Part shown: one piece after another, positions 61,732 through 64,000 of the stretch | Position numbering within the stretch: position 1 is the first letter of the stretch | How the letters are laid out: every line of letters starts with the position of its first letter | Source: Rhynchonema sp. JSB1_4 | Taxonomy: Eukaryota; Nematoda; Chromadorea; Monhysterida; Xyalidae | Direction of reading: 5' to 3' | DNA: 64,000 nucleotides | Assembly (NCBI GenBank): GCA_030248065.1 | Contig: JASAMV010002668.1 | Coordinates: 45,083 to 109,082, forward strand | Program-made: the position numbers and the translations under genes | Notes under the pieces: model-generated | The model's input: only the letters and a program-made list of their open reading frames with translations | Told to the model about the DNA's origin: nothing | Database searches by the model: none

Positions 61732-62462
61732 ATGAATTCCTATTGGTCGCTAATACTGCTGCGTGTGCTTTGGCTGCACGTAGCTGCCGGTTGGTTGGTG
61801 CGCACTGCACCATTTCCACAATATCTGAGAAAACGAATCATAGGTATTCGATTCCATTTTAATTTGTAGACATCGAATCCGAATGTAACGCGTTGACGCA
61901 TCCGCACATGTTTGTCGACGGCGTCTGCTATGTCCGCAACGATGGTGAGTTTGTTTGGAGTGGACATTTTTTGTGTGAGAGTGGCAATATGCATGTTGCG
62001 CCAGATCTGGCTGCATTGCGGGCCGAGACGGTTATCGCTGATCTTAAGGCAATGTGTATGCTCACAAAGCTGAATCACAACCATAATGAATGAATGATCT
62101 ATAATCCTTTTTGTGTGAAGCACGTCCACAAGCCGGTGGTCTTTGCGTGGTCTTACGATGCGTCAGTGTGTCAGATAACCTGCAGGAGTTTGGTTTGTCG
62201 AAACTTGTGGTGCCACTCTGTGGCACAATGGACAGTCCACTGCACTGTGTATATTAAAGGTCGACCACCGTCGCCATAGTAGTCGAAGTGTTTGCTTTTA
62301 AATTCGATGAGCCCTGATGTTTCAGTTGGATGGTACTTCGAAAAGACCAGCGACAACTCGCACAACGACTGTTCGGGATGGGATTTGGGTGGATTGCTGG
62401 GTGTCGGTCAAATGATTACAACCACGAATGTCACACTTCTCAATCTGCTTGCCTGCAACCTG
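61732..62462 (+). CDS. secreted C-type-lectin-like protein, 3' end unresolved
   Basis: Exons 61732-61843, 61870-61944, 62121-62192 and 62326-62462 join in frame. A signal peptide (SLILLRVLWLHVAAGW) leads to ESECNALTHPHMFVDGVCYV, which resembles the opening of the lectin-like domain in the neighbouring minus-strand gene (YIDGACFTM). QAGGLC, VSVSDNLQEF and GWYFEKTSDNSHND follow, then LLNLLACNL before a GTGCGT donor. The first two exons are well supported; exons three and four rest on phase and composition. No exon carrying the C-terminal Cys pair of a lectin domain was found downstream, where a MITE begins at 62573. Confidence 0.5.
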
Positions 62463-62572
62463 GTGCGTTTTGATTTCTGTGCGAAATATATGTAGCAATT
62501 CTTCATGCCAAATTGGGATTGGCTGCAGATCTGTACCACTAGAGCCAGCACAAAGTCATTGTAGGTATTGGT

Positions 62573-62842
62573 CGCACAATGGCTATATAAGAATTCATCA
62601 AATGAATCCTGATTTTCACGTTCAGTCACTCTTAACCACTGTGCTATTTGTGATTCTCACAAAACATTTTCACCTGAAAATAATCCAGCAGATCAACCAC
62701 GTTGCCGCAGGTCTGAAACATTCTCTTTACAACGTGTTTTGTGTGCGATCGCGCAACGCAACGTCACTGCCCTGTCACTTTCCCTCTTTGCGATTCAGGA
62801 AAAAAATTTGACCAATTCTTATAAAGTCATTGTGCGACCAAT
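62573..62842. repeat. TA-flanked MITE (TTGGTCGCAC ends), copy 3
   Basis: TATTGGTCGCACAATGGCTA at left and AAAGTCATTGTGCGACCAATA at right, with GAATTCATCAAATGAATCCTG / TTCAGGAAAAAAATTTGACC arms. It is directly preceded by an extra AAAGTCATTGTAGG word. Confidence 0.7.
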
Positions 62843-63069
62843 AGAAGTATTTCGTGAAAAATTGGGTCACGCGGGGTATAAATTGTGTCAGATATTTTCT
62901 TTTTCATGCCCCTGTGGCACTTTTGCCCGTCATACAAAATTTTCGGCCAATAGTGCAGCCGTCAAATCAAACAAGTCGTCAAAGCTTGCCGTAAAATCAA
63001 TCAGCCTCAAGTGAAGCGCGAGTAATAATGCATGTGATTTGACCACTTGATTTGGCTGTGATATGCTAG

Positions 63070-63555
63070 TACCGGAGTTTTCCACGTAAAGCCCCGGGGC
63101 TCTGTGCGGAAATTGGCGGAAAATAGGCCTTCCGACCAAAAAGAAAAAAATCCAATTAGAGCCCCCGGGGTTTAAGTGGCGTTAAGTGGAAACGTTTCCA
63201 TTTGCAGCCCCCAGGGCCTTGAGCGGAAAACCGGGTGTTTTCAGCATTGTTAGTAGGCATACTTTAGGGCAGCAATTTGACATTCTGATACCATGTTTGT
63301 ACCTGATTATGTGGATCTTCAGCTAAACAACCAAAAACAGCAGAATAGTGCCATATTTTGGTCCTTGATGCACTAATTTGAACTATTTTTGCAAGTTTTC
63401 TGTTGGATGAAAAATCGATGGTCATCCAGAAAAATTAAATCCAATTAGAGGCTCGGGGGTTTGAGTGGAAGAATGTCTATGTAGAGCCCCGAGGGCTCTA
63501 ATCGAGGGTGCGGCTTTAAGTGCTGTGTTTTCATCGAGTGGAATGGAGTACGGTA
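63070..63555. repeat. TA-flanked phrase element (GAGCCCCGGGG repeats)
   Basis: TACCGGAGTTTTCCAC at left and GTGGAATGGAGTACGGTA at right are loosely inverted. Inside, TAAAGCCCCGGGGCTC, TTAGAGCCCCCGGGG, GCAGCCCCCAGGGC, AGAGGCTCGGGGG and TAGAGCCCCGAGGG form the repeated phrase near both ends. Resembles the CCGTAAAAACC family at 20.6-22.5 kb. Confidence 0.5.
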
Positions 63556-64000
63556 GATTTAGCGTCGTGGAATGACCATTTGGCAACCAATTATCTGATG
63601 TTCGTTGATGCGCTACCATCAGCACAAGAAACACAGCAGGAAAGTGTTTTGCGTGATCAAAACGTTTCTGTGCCTGTAAACTTAATGGTTTGACGCTGTT
63701 TCTTTAGATTCTGACGCAATGCTGAAAAAGCTGTCCTGTATATCATCTGTTTCTTGACGTACCACGGTAAGACAATAGCACAACTGTTTTCTTTTTCAAT
63801 TAAATTTCATACAAAGTGTCCGAAACTATACATGTGTACATAATGAATGTGAAAAGAAAAATTAATGTTCCAAACCTGAACTGAAATGAAAGACAAGAGT
63901 GAGAAAGTTTTAAATTTTGGTCAAGTACAAGAAAGGTACAATTTACGAAAAAATATCAAGAGTAGTAAAGATCCTAATACGTTAACACTGAAACATCAAT
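63556..64000. other. right edge of window, nothing recognised
   Basis: A/T-rich sequence with no supportable exon or repeat boundary. Confidence 0.4.

Overview
The window is animal nuclear DNA. It has split genes with small exons and GT-AG introns, no operons of intact ORFs, and dense transposon debris. An invertebrate, most likely a nematode, is suggested by the mix of a Cdc25 phosphatase, a DHX16/Prp2 helicase, ShKT-type and PAN cysteine modules, C-type lectin-like proteins, Ly6-type GPI proteins and a divergent seven-helix receptor. No species is claimed. All gene models were assembled by hand by matching reading frame and splice phase across GT..AG introns. The exon lists in each entry are therefore predictions, but most multi-exon models close in frame over their whole length.

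Layout: 89-4567 (+) is the 3' end of a DHX16-type DEAH helicase. 5017-8600 (+) is an XPG/FEN1-fold (asteroid/FAM120-like) protein. 10631-12767 (-) is a secreted chymotrypsin-fold protease with a Cys-rich module and a PAN module. 14571-15637 (+) is a Ly6-type GPI protein. 16094-18179 (+) is a 7TM receptor. 18985-25830 is a transposon nest with no host gene recognised. 25970-28064 (+) is a Ser/Thr/Pro-rich protein of unknown function. 28065-34143 is mostly featureless, with a few orphan exon candidates. 34144-40322 (+) is Cdc25. 42765-47130 is a 4.4-kb foldback element. 48055-48620 is a perfect-looking 182-bp-arm palindrome. 49783-52137 (-) is a C-type lectin/EGF/PAN gene with a frame break. 54906-55329 (-) is a small double-ShKT secreted protein. 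57174-61095 (-) is a Kelch-TSP1-transmembrane protein. 61732-62462 (+) is a secreted lectin-like protein, 3' end unresolved.

Two themes link the parts. First, half of the recognised genes make secreted or cell-surface proteins built from cysteine-rich modules, interspersed with conserved housekeeping genes (splicing helicase, cell-cycle phosphatase). Second, introns and intergenic DNA are full of short inverted-repeat elements. The most striking are a family of hAT-like non-autonomous elements (8-bp target duplications verified by eye in six cases). Each copy carries its own short phrase repeated several times near its ends, while the rest of the element (G/C tracts and an A/T-rich core) is shared. 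A related element in the DHX16 intron also carries a BED zinc-finger ORF, suggesting who might read those phrases.
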